64,000 nt of DNA from Streptomyces sp. JHA26. GTDB taxonomy: Bacteria > Actinomycetota > Actinomycetes > Streptomycetales > Streptomycetaceae. The position numbers were made by a program, and so were the translations under genes. The stretch covers positions 1-64,000 of the forward strand of contig NZ_BDJC01000019.1 in the NCBI RefSeq assembly GCF_002005565.1. The letters are read 5' to 3'. This document shows, piece after piece, positions 1 through 8,886 of the stretch; the stretch's first letter is position 1; every line of letters starts with the position of its first letter. The notes under the pieces were generated by a model. It worked only from the letters and a program-made list of their open reading frames with translations, did no database searches and was not told where the DNA came from.

Positions 1-48
1 GGGAGGCCCGGGGCGCGGGAGGCCCGGGGCACGTGAGGTCCGGGGCGC
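1..48. repeat. Three tandem 16-bp GC-rich units
   Basis: Positions 1-16, 17-32 and 33-48 are near-identical 16-bp units of the pattern GGGAGGCCCGGGGCGC. The third unit has two changes. The array may extend beyond the window edge. The rest of the stretch to 185 is very GC-rich and shows no convincing gene. Confidence 0.6.
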
Positions 49-185
49 GCCACCGTGCCGAGCGCCGCGTGCGCGGGGCCGCGGACGCCCGGCCGCAGGC
101 CCGGGAGGTCGGCACGGGCCCCGCGAGGGGCGAGGCCGGCGCGGCGTGGCCGTAGCGCACCGCGGACGGACGGGCGGCCGGAAGG

Positions 186-1397
186 TCACGGCGAGCGCAA
201 CGCCGTCGCCGTCCCCAGCAGCACCGCGCCCACGACCGGCAGCAGCAGCCGCAGGTCGGCGAGGTCCACCAGGGCCGCACCCACGGCCAGCCCGAGCACG
301 TTCGGGGCGAGGACCAGGGAGCCGGCCGTCGCGGTCACCCCGCCCAGCAGCGCGTCCGGCGTCTCGCGCTGGACGGCGGTCAGGGCGGCGATCAGCACCG
401 CCGGCAGCCCCGCGCCGATCGCCGCGCCGGAGGCCAGGACCACGGCGTCGTACGGTGCCGCCCGCACCGTCACCGCCACCGCGAACAGGGCGAGACCCGC
501 GGCGGCGAAGCGCCGTCCGCCCAGGCGCCGCACGGCCGGCCCGGCGAGCACCCCCACCGCCACCGACCCGGCGCCCTGGACGGCGTACAGCGCGCCGGCG
601 TACGCGGGGGAGTGCCCGAGGGCGTCGACGACGGCGTAGGTCGTGGCGCCGTTGACGCCCGCGCACAGCATCGTGACGCCGCCCGCGAGGACGAGCGGGC
701 GCAGGCGGGGGTGCCCCCACAGGTGCCGGGCGCCCTCGGCCGTGTGCCGCCACCAGGTCGCCGCGGGGCGCCGCGGTGGCGTCTCCCGTACCCGCAGGGC
801 GGCGTACACGCCGGTGGCCACCACGAACGTCGCCGCGTCCAGCAGCGCCACGCCCGGTCCGCCGTACGCCGCGTACAGACCCGCCCCGGCCGGCGGTGCC
901 ACCAGTTTCACGCCCTCGCCGGCGGTCGTGCGCAGGCCGTTGAAATCGCCGAGGAGTCCCGGGTCGACGGCGGCGGTCACCAGCGCCGACTCGGCCGCGT
1001 CCTGGACGACGCCCGCGGCGCCGTACACGAGGAGCACCGCGAAGAGCAGCCACAGCGCGTCCGGCGAGTCCACGGCGAAGAGGGTGGGCAGCAGGCAGGC
1101 CGGCAGCAGGCCGGTGGCGATCAGCAGCGGCCTGCGGCGGACGCGGTCCGCCAGGGTGCCCAGCACCGGACCCAGGAGCGTCGGCGCCCACATCGCGAGC
1201 ATGGACAGCGCCGCGAGCCCGTCCGAGCCGGTGAGGTCCTTCACCCACACGCCGGCCGCCAGCCACAGCGCCGAGGTGCCGAAGCCGGACACCACCACCC
1301 CGGCGAGAAACAGACCCGCGTTGCGGTCGCGCAGGACGCGGATCAGGGGCCGGTGTCCGTGCGGTCCTGCGGATTTCTTCGTTCCTTCCTTCGTCAT
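186..1397 (-). CDS. MFS exporter, 12-TM (enterobactin/macrolide exporter-like)
   Basis: This 403-residue protein has the hydrophobic periodicity of a 12-helix major facilitator. There is an Asp/Arg-rich loop between helices 2 and 3 (GTLADRVRRRPLL near residue 80-92), the usual MFS motif A. The N-terminus is short and basic, as expected for a cytoplasmic start. The ATG at 1397 opens the frame, and the gene is divergent from the DinB-like gene at 1539, so the 141 bp between them must hold both promoters. By family the protein would export a small molecule by proton antiport in the cytoplasmic membrane. The substrate cannot be read from sequence. Confidence 0.85.
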   Translation of the reverse strand: MTKEGTKKSAGPHGHRPLIRVLRDRNAGLFLAGVVVSGFGTSALWLAAGVWVKDLTGSDGLAALSMLAMWAPTLLGPVLGTLADRVRRRPLLIATGLLPACLLPTLFAVDSPDALWLLFAVLLVYGAAGVVQDAAESALVTAAVDPGLLGDFNGLRTTAGEGVKLVAPPAGAGLYAAYGGPGVALLDAATFVVATGVYAALRVRETPPRRPAATWWRHTAEGARHLWGHPRLRPLVLAGGVTMLCAGVNGATTYAVVDALGHSPAYAGALYAVQGAGSVAVGVLAGPAVRRLGGRRFAAAGLALFAVAVTVRAAPYDAVVLASGAAIGAGLPAVLIAALTAVQRETPDALLGGVTATAGSLVLAPNVLGLAVGAALVDLADLRLLLPVVGAVLLGTATALRSP

Positions 1398-1538
1398 ACC
1401 TGGTCAGCGTGGCCCTAAGGCCGGGGTGCGGGCATCGGGCAGGTGCCTTATCCATCGTCCCGGCGACCGATGAGTTTCGCCGGTGCGACGAGTCCACCTT
1501 CCGAGAGAGCCGGCCCCGCACATCCCCAGGAGCAGTAG

Positions 1539-2144
1539 ATGACCACCGACACCACCACCCTCGACCTGGGACCGCAGACACGGATCCTCGCCCGCCTCGC
1601 CGACGGCGTGCGCGACGACCGGCTCGCGGACCCGACGCCCTGCCCCGACCTGGCGGTGCGCAACCTGCTGGGCCACCTGACCGGTCTCGCCGTCGCCTTC
1701 CGCGACGCCGCGCGCAAGGACCGGGGGCCCGCCACGGACACCAGCCCGGAGGCGCGCGTGCCGGACATCGGGCCCGGCTGGCGCGAGGAGCTCGCCACCG
1801 TGCTCGGGGAACTCGCCGAAGCGTGGCGCGACCCCGGGGCGTGGACCGGCATGACCCGGGCCGGCGGCATCGACCTGTCCGGCGAGACCGCCGGCGCCGT
1901 CGTCGCCGACGAACTGGTGATCCACGGCTGGGACCTGGCCCGCGCGACCGGCCAGGAGTACACCCCCGACCCCGCGGCCCTGCGGGCGGCCCACGGCCTG
2001 CTCGCCGCCGCCGCGGACCGGTCCGACCGGGACCGGGGCATGTTCGGGCCGGTCGTCGCCCTCCCCGCCGACGCACCGCTGCTGGACCGGACGGTGGGCC
2101 TGAGCGGACGCGACCCGCGCTGGACACCGCCCGCCGAGGAGTGA
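1539..2144 (+). CDS. TIGR03086-type DinB/maleylpyruvate isomerase-like protein
   Basis: The 201-residue protein has the hallmarks of the mycothiol-dependent maleylpyruvate isomerase/DinB superfamily common in actinobacteria. It has an N-terminal PTPCPDLAVRNLLGHL segment (residues about 29-44) with the first metal-ligand His, and a central DELVIHGWDLARATGQ segment with the second. Members are helical, metal-binding proteins thought to use mycothiol as cofactor or substrate; most have no assigned reaction. An AGGAG sits just before the ATG. It is monocistronic and divergent from the MFS gene. Confidence 0.8.
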   Translation: MTTDTTTLDLGPQTRILARLADGVRDDRLADPTPCPDLAVRNLLGHLTGLAVAFRDAARKDRGPATDTSPEARVPDIGPGWREELATVLGELAEAWRDPGAWTGMTRAGGIDLSGETAGAVVADELVIHGWDLARATGQEYTPDPAALRAAHGLLAAAADRSDRDRGMFGPVVALPADAPLLDRTVGLSGRDPRWTPPAEE

Positions 2145-2305
2145 CGGCAGAACCTCGACTTCCTTTGTCAGAAGCATTGACGCAGCCCCGCGCCGCTCTT
2201 ACCTTCAACGCGTCGTACTCCGTACGTCATATATGAGACGCGATACGCGAGATCAGATATCCGAGATCTGTTCGCGCGGTCGACGCGAGATTCCGAGAGG
2301 CGCGC
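2145..2305 (+). promoter_or_regulatory. AT-rich control region of the GntR sugar-acid operon
   Basis: This 161-bp gap is clearly richer in A and T than its surroundings. It contains an imperfect dyad GTCATATATGAGAC at 2226-2239 (10 of 14 symmetric positions). It also has a direct repeat CGAGATC at 2248-2254 and 2262-2268, spaced 14 bp. Either could be the operator of the GntR/FCD regulator encoded immediately downstream; autoregulation is usual in this family. This is inference from position. Confidence 0.5.
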
Positions 2306-2974
2306 ATGACCTCTGTGCCCACGCCGATCCCCTCCCGCACGCAGTACGTGCTGGAGGAGATCAAACGCCGCATCCTCACCGGACGCCTGACACCCGGTCA
2401 GGCCCTGGTCGAGACCGACCTCGCCGCGCAGTTCGGGGTGTCCAAGACACCGGTGCGCGAGGCGCTCAAGACCCTGGCCGGCACCGGACTGGTCGTGATG
2501 AGCCAGTACAAGGGCGCCACCGTGCGCATGGTGGACGCGGACATGGCGCGCGAGGTCTACGACGTGCGGCTGCTCCTGGAGCCGGAGGCCCTCAGGCGCG
2601 CGGTCCGCCGCGGCGCCTCCCTGGAAGCGGCCCGCGACGCGCTGTCCCGGGCCGACCAGGCCACGGACACGGCCGAACGGTCGCTCGCCAACCGCGAGTT
2701 CCACCGCGCCCTGTACGTACCGTGCGGCAACCCGCTGCTCGGCCGGATGCTCGACGAGGTGCGCGACCAGGCGGCCCTCGTCTCGGCCGTCGCCTGGGCC
2801 GCCGAACCCTCCTGGGAACGGGAGGCCGGCGAGCACCAGGAGATCCTGCGCCTCGCCCTCGCGGGCGACGCGGACGGCGCGGCACGCGCCCTCCACGCCC
2901 ATATCGCGTCGTTCGTCGAACGGGCCTTCCCGCACACGGGAGCCGAGGCCCAGGAAGAGGTCGGTCAGGCATGA
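2306..2974 (+). CDS. GntR family regulator, FadR/FCD subclass
   Basis: This is a 222-residue regulator. The N-terminal winged helix-turn-helix (about residues 10-75) contains ETDLAAQFGVSKTPVREALKTL, the classic GntR recognition region. The C-terminal 140 residues are an all-helical FCD ligand-binding domain with the expected FHRAL segment and late histidines (EHQEILRLALAGD, LHAHI). FCD regulators usually sense small organic or sugar acids. Its TGA overlaps the ATG of the DapA-like gene by four bases, so it is co-translated with the two catabolic genes it probably controls, most likely as a repressor released by a pathway intermediate. Confidence 0.92.
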   Translation: MTSVPTPIPSRTQYVLEEIKRRILTGRLTPGQALVETDLAAQFGVSKTPVREALKTLAGTGLVVMSQYKGATVRMVDADMAREVYDVRLLLEPEALRRAVRRGASLEAARDALSRADQATDTAERSLANREFHRALYVPCGNPLLGRMLDEVRDQAALVSAVAWAAEPSWEREAGEHQEILRLALAGDADGAARALHAHIASFVERAFPHTGAEAQEEVGQA

Positions 2975-3879
2975 CAACGACGTTCGAGACCCAGCGGGCG
3001 GCCCTGGCCGACGTGGTGGCGATCCCGGTGACCCCGTTCGCCGAGGACGGCTCCGTCGACCCGGCCGGCTACCGGGCCCTGCTGCGTCGTCTCCTCGACG
3101 CCGGCATCACGACCCTCACCCCCAACGGCAACACCGGCGAGTTCTACGCCCTCACCCCGGCCGAGCGCCGCCTCGTCACCGAGCTGACCGTCGAGGAGGC
3201 CGGCGACGGGGCCGCCGTCCTGGTCGGCGTCGGACACGACGTGCCGACCGCGGTGGCCTCCGCGCGGCACGCCCGCGAGGCGGGCGCCCGGATGGTGATG
3301 GTCCACCAGCCCGTCCACCCCTACGTCTCCCAGGCCGGCTGGGTCGACTACCACCGCGCGATCGCCGAGGCCGTGCCCGACCTGGGCGTCGTGCCCTACC
3401 TGCGCAACCCCCAGCTCCCCGGCTCCCGCCTGGCCGAACTGGCCGACCACTGCCCCAACGTCCTCGGCGTGAAGTACGCCGTCCCGGACGCGGCCCGGTT
3501 CGCCGCCTTCGCCCGCGACGCCGGCCTCGAACGCTTCGTGTGGGTGGCGGGGCTCGCCGAGCCGTACGCCCCCTCCTACTTCTCCGCCGGCGCCACCGGC
3601 TTCACCTCGGGCCTGGTGAACGTCGCGCCCGCCGTCTCGCTGAACATGATCGAAGCGCTGCGATCGGGTGACTACCCGGCCGCCATGAAGGTCTGGGAGC
3701 AGATCCGCCGCTTCGAGGAACTGCGCGCCGCCAACGGCTCCGCCAACAACGTCACCGTCGTCAAGGAGGCCCTCGCCTCCCTCGGACTGTGCCGCCGCGA
3801 GGTCCGCCCGCCCAGCAAGCCGCTGCCGGAGGACGAGCGCGCCGAGGTCGCCGCCATCGCCGCGGGGTGGGCGATATGA
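2971..3879 (+). CDS. Dihydrodipicolinate synthase/KDG-dehydratase family protein
   Basis: The 302-residue protein is a class I aldolase-type TIM barrel of the DapA/NanA family. It has the GNTGE motif at residues 53-57 (preceded by PN), Tyr143 in VVPY, and the Schiff-base Lys168 in GVKYA. The start at 2971 is fixed by an ATGA overlap with the GntR gene. Next to an IlvD/Edd sugar-acid dehydratase and upstream of a 2-oxoglutarate semialdehyde dehydrogenase, it fits a 2-keto-3-deoxy-sugar-acid dehydratase (such as L-KDA or 5-keto-4-deoxyglucarate dehydratase) better than lysine biosynthesis. A retro-aldol KDG aldolase remains possible. The family is certain; the substrate is inferred. Confidence 0.85.
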   Translation: MTTTFETQRAALADVVAIPVTPFAEDGSVDPAGYRALLRRLLDAGITTLTPNGNTGEFYALTPAERRLVTELTVEEAGDGAAVLVGVGHDVPTAVASARHAREAGARMVMVHQPVHPYVSQAGWVDYHRAIAEAVPDLGVVPYLRNPQLPGSRLAELADHCPNVLGVKYAVPDAARFAAFARDAGLERFVWVAGLAEPYAPSYFSAGATGFTSGLVNVAPAVSLNMIEALRSGDYPAAMKVWEQIRRFEELRAANGSANNVTVVKEALASLGLCRREVRPPSKPLPEDERAEVAAIAAGWAI

Positions 3880-5606
3880 AGCCCCGGAAGTCCCCCGAAC
3901 AGCTCCGCAGCCACCAGTGGTACGGCACCGACGGCCTGCGCTCCTTCAGCCACCGCGCCCGCACCCGCCAGCTCGGCTACCTGCCCGAGGAGCACCTCGG
4001 CAAGCCGGTCATCGCGATCCTCAACACCTGGTCCGACATCAACCCCTGCCACGTCCACCTCCGCGACCGCGCCCAGGCCGTGAAGCGGGGCGTGTGGCAG
4101 GCGGGCGGCTTCCCGCTGGAGTTCCCGGTCTCCACGCTCAGCGAGACCTTCCAGAAGCCGACCCCGATGCTCTACCGCAACCTGCTCGCGATGGAGACCG
4201 AGGAGCTGCTGCGCTCCTACCCGGTCGACGGTGCCGTCCTGATGGGCGGCTGCGACAAGTCCACGCCCGCCCTGCTCATGGGCGCCGCCAGCGTCGACCT
4301 GCCGGCCGTGTTCGTGCCCGCCGGTCCCATGCTCCCCGGGCACTGGCGCGGCGAGACCCTCGGTTCCGGCACCGACATGTGGAAGTACTGGGACGACAAG
4401 CGGGCCGGCCTCATCGGCGACTGCGAGATGCAGGAACTGGAGAGCGGCCTGGCCCGCTCGCCCGGCCACTGCATGACCATGGGCACCGCCTCCACGCTCA
4501 CCGCCGCCGCCGAGGCCCTCGGCGTCACCGTCCCGGGCGCCTCCAGCATCCCGGCCGTCGACTCCGGGCACGACCGGATGGCCGCCGCGGCCGGACTGCG
4601 CATCGTCGAACTGGTCCACAGGGACCGGAAGCTGAGCGACATCCTCACGGCCGACGCCTTCGAGGACGCCGTCACCACGGTCCTGGGCCTCGGCGGCTCC
4701 ACCAACGCCGTGATCCACCTGATCGCCATGGCGGGCCGAGCCGGCGTCAAGCTGACCCTCGACGACTTCGACCGCATCGCCCGCACCGTCCCGGTGCTCG
4801 CCAACGTCCGCCCCGGCGGACAGACGTACCTGATGGAGGACTTCCACTTCGCGGGCGGCCTGCCCGGGTTCCTGTCCCGGATCCCGGACCTGCTCCACCT
4901 GGACCGCCCCACCGTCTCCCACGACACCCTGCGCGAGCAGATCGCCGGCGCCCAGGTGCACGACGACGACGTCATCCGGCCCCGCGACAACCCGGTCGCG
5001 AGCGAGGGCGGGGTCGCCGTCCTGCGCGGCAACCTCTGCCCGGACGGCGCCGTCATCAAGCACATCGCCGCCGAACCGCACCTGCTCAGGCACACCGGTC
5101 CCGCGGTCGTCTTCGACGACTACAGGACCATGCAGCGCACCATCAACGACCCCTCCCTGAACATCACCGCCGACAGCGTGCTGGTGCTGCGGGGCGCCGG
5201 GCCCAAGGGCGGACCGGGCATGCCCGAGTACGGCATGCTGCCCATCCCCGACCACCTGCTCAAGCAGGGCGTGCGCGACATGGTGCGGATCTCCGACGCC
5301 CGGATGAGCGGCACGAGCTACGGCGCGTGCGTCCTGCACGTGGCGCCCGAGTCGTACGTCGGCGGACCGCTCGCGCTGGTGCGCACCGGCGACACGATCG
5401 TCCTCGACGTCGAGGCGCGCACCCTCCGCCTGGACGTGGACGACGAGGAGCTGGAGCGCCGCAGGGCCGCGTGGACGCCACCGCCCGCCCGCTACGAACG
5501 CGGCTACGGCGCCCTCTACAACGAACAGATCACCCAGGCCGACACCGGCTGCGACTTCGAGTTCCTGGCCCGCCCGGGCACGGTGCAGGACCCCTACGCC
5601 GGCTGA
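3876..5606 (+). CDS. IlvD/Edd family sugar-acid dehydratase (arabonate dehydratase-like)
   Basis: This 576-residue enzyme belongs to the Fe-S dihydroxyacid dehydratase/phosphogluconate dehydratase family. Three cluster cysteines are visible: Cys58 in NPCH, Cys126 in GGCDKSTP and Cys199 in SPGHCMTMGTA. The WRGETLGSGTDMWKYWD segment resembles L-arabonate and other aldonate dehydratases rather than biosynthetic IlvD. The C-terminal half holds the swivel domain with ARMSGTSYGACVLH. The start overlaps the preceding stop as ATGA. It would turn an aldonate or aldarate into its 2-keto-3-deoxy product for the DapA-like partner. The exact sugar acid (arabonate, galactonate, galactarate) is open. Confidence 0.88.
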   Translation: MKPRKSPEQLRSHQWYGTDGLRSFSHRARTRQLGYLPEEHLGKPVIAILNTWSDINPCHVHLRDRAQAVKRGVWQAGGFPLEFPVSTLSETFQKPTPMLYRNLLAMETEELLRSYPVDGAVLMGGCDKSTPALLMGAASVDLPAVFVPAGPMLPGHWRGETLGSGTDMWKYWDDKRAGLIGDCEMQELESGLARSPGHCMTMGTASTLTAAAEALGVTVPGASSIPAVDSGHDRMAAAAGLRIVELVHRDRKLSDILTADAFEDAVTTVLGLGGSTNAVIHLIAMAGRAGVKLTLDDFDRIARTVPVLANVRPGGQTYLMEDFHFAGGLPGFLSRIPDLLHLDRPTVSHDTLREQIAGAQVHDDDVIRPRDNPVASEGGVAVLRGNLCPDGAVIKHIAAEPHLLRHTGPAVVFDDYRTMQRTINDPSLNITADSVLVLRGAGPKGGPGMPEYGMLPIPDHLLKQGVRDMVRISDARMSGTSYGACVLHVAPESYVGGPLALVRTGDTIVLDVEARTLRLDVDDEELERRRAAWTPPPARYERGYGALYNEQITQADTGCDFEFLARPGTVQDPYAG

Positions 5607-5645
5607 CCCCGCGGCAGCGGGACACCGCACACCCACGCACCTGGA

Positions 5646-5657
5646 GAAAGCGCTTCC
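5646..5657. promoter_or_regulatory. LacI-type palindrome upstream of the ABC permeases
   Basis: GAAAGCGCTTCC, with a perfect AAGCGCTT core, lies 95 bp before the first permease. Its core matches the palindrome ahead of the solute-binding protein gene at 11328, which suggests one LacI-family regulator for both. No LacI gene is in the window. Confidence 0.55.
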
Positions 5658-5658
5658 T

Positions 5659-5690
5659 GCACCGCCGCACCGCCGCACCGCCGCACCGCC
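5659..5690. repeat. Four tandem copies of GCACCGCC
   Basis: An 8-bp unit repeated four times without change lies between the operator-like palindrome and the permease start. It would be transcribed in the 5' leader and could vary in copy number by slippage. No function is evident. Confidence 0.7.
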
Positions 5691-5751
5691 GCGCCGCAGG
5701 CGCCCCGTACGCGCACCACCCACGCACGACGTACCAGAACGGAGAACTGTC

Positions 5752-6687
5752 ATGGCCCAAGCCGCAGCCGTGGCGAAACCGCCCGCGCCACCGAGGCGGC
5801 GCCGTGCCTCCGCCACGCCGCGCAGGCTCCCGTACCTGCTGATCGGTCCGGCGGCCCTGCTGATGCTGGGCTTCATCGCCTACCCGGTCGTCAGCGTCTT
5901 CTACTACAGCCTGCAGGACTACAACCCCACCAAGCCCTGGCGCAACGGCTTCGCGGGCCTCGACAACTTCGTCAGGATCTTCACCGACGACCCCCAGTTC
6001 TGGGACACCCTCGTCTTCAGCGCCAAGTGGGTCTTCGTCGAGGTCGGGCTCCAACTGCTCTTCGGCCTGGCGCTGGCACTCATCGTCAACCAGACCTTCG
6101 TGGGCCGGGGGATCGGGCGCGCCCTGGTCTTCTCCCCGTGGGCCGTCTCCGGCGTGCTGACCTCCGCGATCTGGGTGCTGCTCTACAACTCCCAGACCGG
6201 CATCACCCGTTACCTCGCCGACATGGGCATCGGCTCGTACGGCACCAGCTGGCTGTCGGACACCTCGACCGTGTTCTCCGCCGCGGTGGTCGCCGACCTG
6301 TGGCGCGGTGTCCCCTTCTTCGCGATCCTCATCCTCGCCGACCTCCAGTCCGTCTCGAAGGACCTCTACGAGGCCGCCGAGGTCGACGGGGCCGGCCGCG
6401 TCAAGCAGTTCTGGCACATCACGCTGCCCCACCTGAAGGACGCCATCGTCCTGTCCACCCTGCTGCGCGCGGTGTGGGAGTTCAACAACGTCGACCTGCT
6501 CTACACCCTGACCGGCGGCGGACCCGCGGGCGAGACCACGACCCTGCCCCTCTACATCGCCAACACCAGCGTCGACGCGCACAACTTCGGCTACGCGTCG
6601 GCCCTCACCACGGTCGCGTTCGTGATCCTGCTCTTCTGCTCGATCGTCTACCTGCGGCTGAGCAAGTTCGGAGGCGAGAACAAGTGA
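5752..6687 (+). CDS. Sugar ABC transporter permease, MalF/UgpA type
   Basis: This 311-residue inner-membrane protein has six or more hydrophobic helices after a basic Ala/Pro-rich N-terminus. It carries the MalF-type EAA loop (YEAAEVDGAGRVKQFWHITLPHLKDA, about residues 204-229), which docks to the ATPase. An ACGGAGAA ribosome-binding site precedes the ATG. It pairs with the following MalG-type permease through a GTGA overlap and with the binding protein at 11492. No ATPase gene is present; streptomycete CUT1 importers of this type generally share the MsiK ATPase encoded elsewhere. The likely cargo is a pectin- or hemicellulose-derived oligosaccharide. Confidence 0.93.
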   Translation: MAQAAAVAKPPAPPRRRRASATPRRLPYLLIGPAALLMLGFIAYPVVSVFYYSLQDYNPTKPWRNGFAGLDNFVRIFTDDPQFWDTLVFSAKWVFVEVGLQLLFGLALALIVNQTFVGRGIGRALVFSPWAVSGVLTSAIWVLLYNSQTGITRYLADMGIGSYGTSWLSDTSTVFSAAVVADLWRGVPFFAILILADLQSVSKDLYEAAEVDGAGRVKQFWHITLPHLKDAIVLSTLLRAVWEFNNVDLLYTLTGGGPAGETTTLPLYIANTSVDAHNFGYASALTTVAFVILLFCSIVYLRLSKFGGENK

Positions 6688-7580
6688 TCACCAAGGAGGC
6701 CCCCGCGCCCGCCCCCGCGCCCGTGCGGGCCGGCCACGAACCGCCGCGTCCCGCGAAGAAGCGCCCCGCCTGGGACGAGGTCCCCCGCTGGCAGATCTAC
6801 CTGCCGCTCGGCGTCTACCTCGTCTTCACCCTGATCCCGTTCTACTGGATCCTGCTCTTCGCGCTCCGCCCGGCCGGCTCGACCTCGCTCGTGCCCTGGC
6901 CGATCACCTTCGAGCACTTCGAGAAGGTGTGGACCGACCGCGCCTTCGGCACCTTCTTCCAGAACAGCGTGCTGGTCGGTCTCGCCACCCTGGTCATGAC
7001 GACGCTCGTCGCCCTGGCCGGCGGCTACGCCCTCGCCCGGTTCGACTTCAAGATCAAGCGGGGCTTCATGCTCGCCCTGCTCTGCTCCCAGTTCGTGCCC
7101 GGCGCGCTGCTGCTGGTCCCGCTGTTCGAGATCTTCGCCGAGCTGAAGATGATCAACTCGCTCGGCAGCGTCATCATCGCCGAGACGGTCTTCCAGCTGC
7201 CGCTGTCGATGATCCTGATCAGCAACTTCATCAAGAACGTGCCGTACTCCCTGGAGGAGGCCGCCTGGGTCGACGGCTGCGGACGGTTCCGGGCCTTCCG
7301 GATCGTCGTGCTGCCGCTGCTGCGCCCCGGCCTGATCGCCGTCGGCTCCTTCGCCTTCGTGCACTCCTGGAACCACTTCCTGTTCGCCCTGATGTTCCTC
7401 AACGACCAGGGCAAGCAGACCGTCCCGGTCGGCCTCAACACCCTGATGAGCGCGGACAGCGTCGACCTCGGCGCACTCGCCGCCGGCGGCATCATCGCCG
7501 CCGTGCCCGTCGTGATCGTCTTCGCCTTCATCCAGAAGTGGCTGATCACCGGCTTCAGCGCGGGGGCGGTGAAGGGTTGA
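6684..7580 (+). CDS. Sugar ABC transporter permease, MalG/UgpE type
   Basis: The 298-residue second permease of the CUT1 importer starts at a GTG that overlaps the stop of the first permease. It has a Pro/Ala-rich cytoplasmic leader, about six TM helices, and the MalG EAA loop (LEEAAWVDGCGRFRAFRIVVLPLLRPG, near residue 190). The C-terminus IQKWLITGFSAGAVKG is the standard MalG ending. It forms the heterodimeric channel with its neighbour. Confidence 0.93.
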   Translation: MITKEAPAPAPAPVRAGHEPPRPAKKRPAWDEVPRWQIYLPLGVYLVFTLIPFYWILLFALRPAGSTSLVPWPITFEHFEKVWTDRAFGTFFQNSVLVGLATLVMTTLVALAGGYALARFDFKIKRGFMLALLCSQFVPGALLLVPLFEIFAELKMINSLGSVIIAETVFQLPLSMILISNFIKNVPYSLEEAAWVDGCGRFRAFRIVVLPLLRPGLIAVGSFAFVHSWNHFLFALMFLNDQGKQTVPVGLNTLMSADSVDLGALAAGGIIAAVPVVIVFAFIQKWLITGFSAGAVKG

Positions 7581-7729
7581 GACTGCGACACACGGCCGCC
7601 GCCGGACTCCCGGCCCCACTCCGCGTCCCCGCCCGCACCGACGGCGCACGGGACGTCGGCCACGACCCCCTCGCCCCGGACGACGACCGGGCGGCGGCGC
7701 GGGACGCGGGCGCGGGGAGGCCGCGATGA
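7577..7729 (+). CDS. Possible 50-aa micro-ORF bridging permease and oxidoreductase
   Basis: A TTG at 7577 overlaps the permease stop (TTGA) and opens a frame that runs to a TGA at 7727-7729, overlapping the ATG of the oxidoreductase (ATGA). The predicted peptide is Arg/Ala/Asp-rich and matches no family I recognise. Its value may be only to carry ribosomes across the 145-bp gap. It may equally be a chance frame in GC-rich DNA, so confidence is low. Confidence 0.25.
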   Translation: MRLRHTAAAGLPAPLRVPARTDGARDVGHDPLAPDDDRAAARDAGAGRPR

Positions 7730-8886
7730 ACGCTCCGCTGCCCGTCGTCCTCGCCGGTGCCCGCGGCCACGGCCGCTGGCACGTCGCCAACATCCGCCGC
7801 CTGGAGCGGGCGGGCCTGGTCCGCCTGGCCGGCATCTGCGAGCTGTCCCCGCTGACCGAGGAGGAGGCCGGCGGGGAACTCCCCGAGCAGTCCGCCGACT
7901 TCGGCGCCCTGCTCGACTCCACCGGCGCCCGGATCGCCGTGATCTGCACGCCGATCCCCACCCACACCGACCTCGCCCTGACCGCCGCCCGCCGGGGTGT
8001 GCACCTGCTCCTGGAGAAGCCCCCGGCACCGTCGTACGCCGAGTTCCGGCGCATGGCCGACGGGGTCGCCGAGGCCGGCGTCGCCTGCCAGATCGGGTTC
8101 CAGTCGCTGGGCTCGCACGCCGTGCCCGCGATCCGCGCGCTGATCGCCGAGGGCGCGATCGGCGAGGTGACGGGCGTCGGCGGAGCCGGGGCCTGGGTGC
8201 GCGACGAGGCCTACTTCCGCCGGGCGCCCTGGGCGGGCCGGCGGCGGCTGGACGGCGCCGACGTGATCGACGGCGCGCTGACCAACCCCCTCGCGCACGC
8301 CGTCGCCACCGCCCTCGCGCTGGGCGGCACCGCCCGCGCCGAGGACGTCGCCGGCATCGAGACCGAGCTGGGCCACGCCAACGACATCGAGGCCGACGAC
8401 ACCTCCTGCGTACGGATCACCACCGCGCGGGGCCACCGCGTCACCGTCGCCGCGACCCTGTGCGCGGAGCGGGCCGGCGAGCCGTACGTCCTGGTGCACG
8501 GCAGCAGCGGCCGGATCACCTTCTGGTACAAGCAGGACCGCGTCCTGCTCCAGCGCGCCGGCCACGGACCCGAGGAGTACGACCACGGCCGCACCGACCT
8601 GCTGGAGAACCTGGTCGGCCACCTCACCACCGGCGCCGCGCTGCTGGTGCCGCCGGACGGGACCGGCGCGTTCATGAAGGTCGTGGAGGCGATCCGCCGG
8701 GCCCCCGACCCCGAGCCGCTGCCCGAGGGCGCCTGGCACCGCGTCCCCGGCGAGGACCGCCGCGTGGTCCCCGGCGTCGACGCACTCGTGGCCGCCGCCG
8801 CCGACACCCTCTCCCTGTACTCCGAACTGGGCGCCCCGTGGGCGCCGCGCACGGAGCACCCCCTGAAAGAGGTGAGCACCCGATGA
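7726..8886 (+). CDS. Gfo/Idh/MocA family sugar oxidoreductase
   Basis: The 386-residue protein has an N-terminal Rossmann fold (VVLAGARGHGRWHVANI, where the third Gly of the usual GxGxxG is relaxed). The LLLEKPPA segment near residue 92 is the EKP catalytic-lysine motif of this family. The C-terminal alpha/beta substrate domain has a His in DGALTNPLAHAVATAL. Family members oxidise or epimerise sugars with NAD(P); aldose 1-dehydrogenases of the oxidative L-arabinose pathway belong here. The stop overlaps the next ATG. Pairing with a DUF6807 protein is a recurrent arrangement in carbohydrate loci. The substrate is not determined. Confidence 0.87.
   Translation: MNAPLPVVLAGARGHGRWHVANIRRLERAGLVRLAGICELSPLTEEEAGGELPEQSADFGALLDSTGARIAVICTPIPTHTDLALTAARRGVHLLLEKPPAPSYAEFRRMADGVAEAGVACQIGFQSLGSHAVPAIRALIAEGAIGEVTGVGGAGAWVRDEAYFRRAPWAGRRRLDGADVIDGALTNPLAHAVATALALGGTARAEDVAGIETELGHANDIEADDTSCVRITTARGHRVTVAATLCAERAGEPYVLVHGSSGRITFWYKQDRVLLQRAGHGPEEYDHGRTDLLENLVGHLTTGAALLVPPDGTGAFMKVVEAIRRAPDPEPLPEGAWHRVPGEDRRVVPGVDALVAAAADTLSLYSELGAPWAPRTEHPLKEVSTR

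Noticed and set aside
612..1473. Long plus-strand open frames opposite the MFS gene
   Set aside because: They mirror the minus-strand MFS codons, are Arg/Ala/Pro-rich with no domain, and reflect third-position GC bias.
3672..5876. 734-codon minus-strand frame over the IlvD/Edd gene
   Set aside because: Low-complexity Gly/Ala/Val composition antisense to a clear Fe-S dehydratase; no ribosome-binding site or homology.
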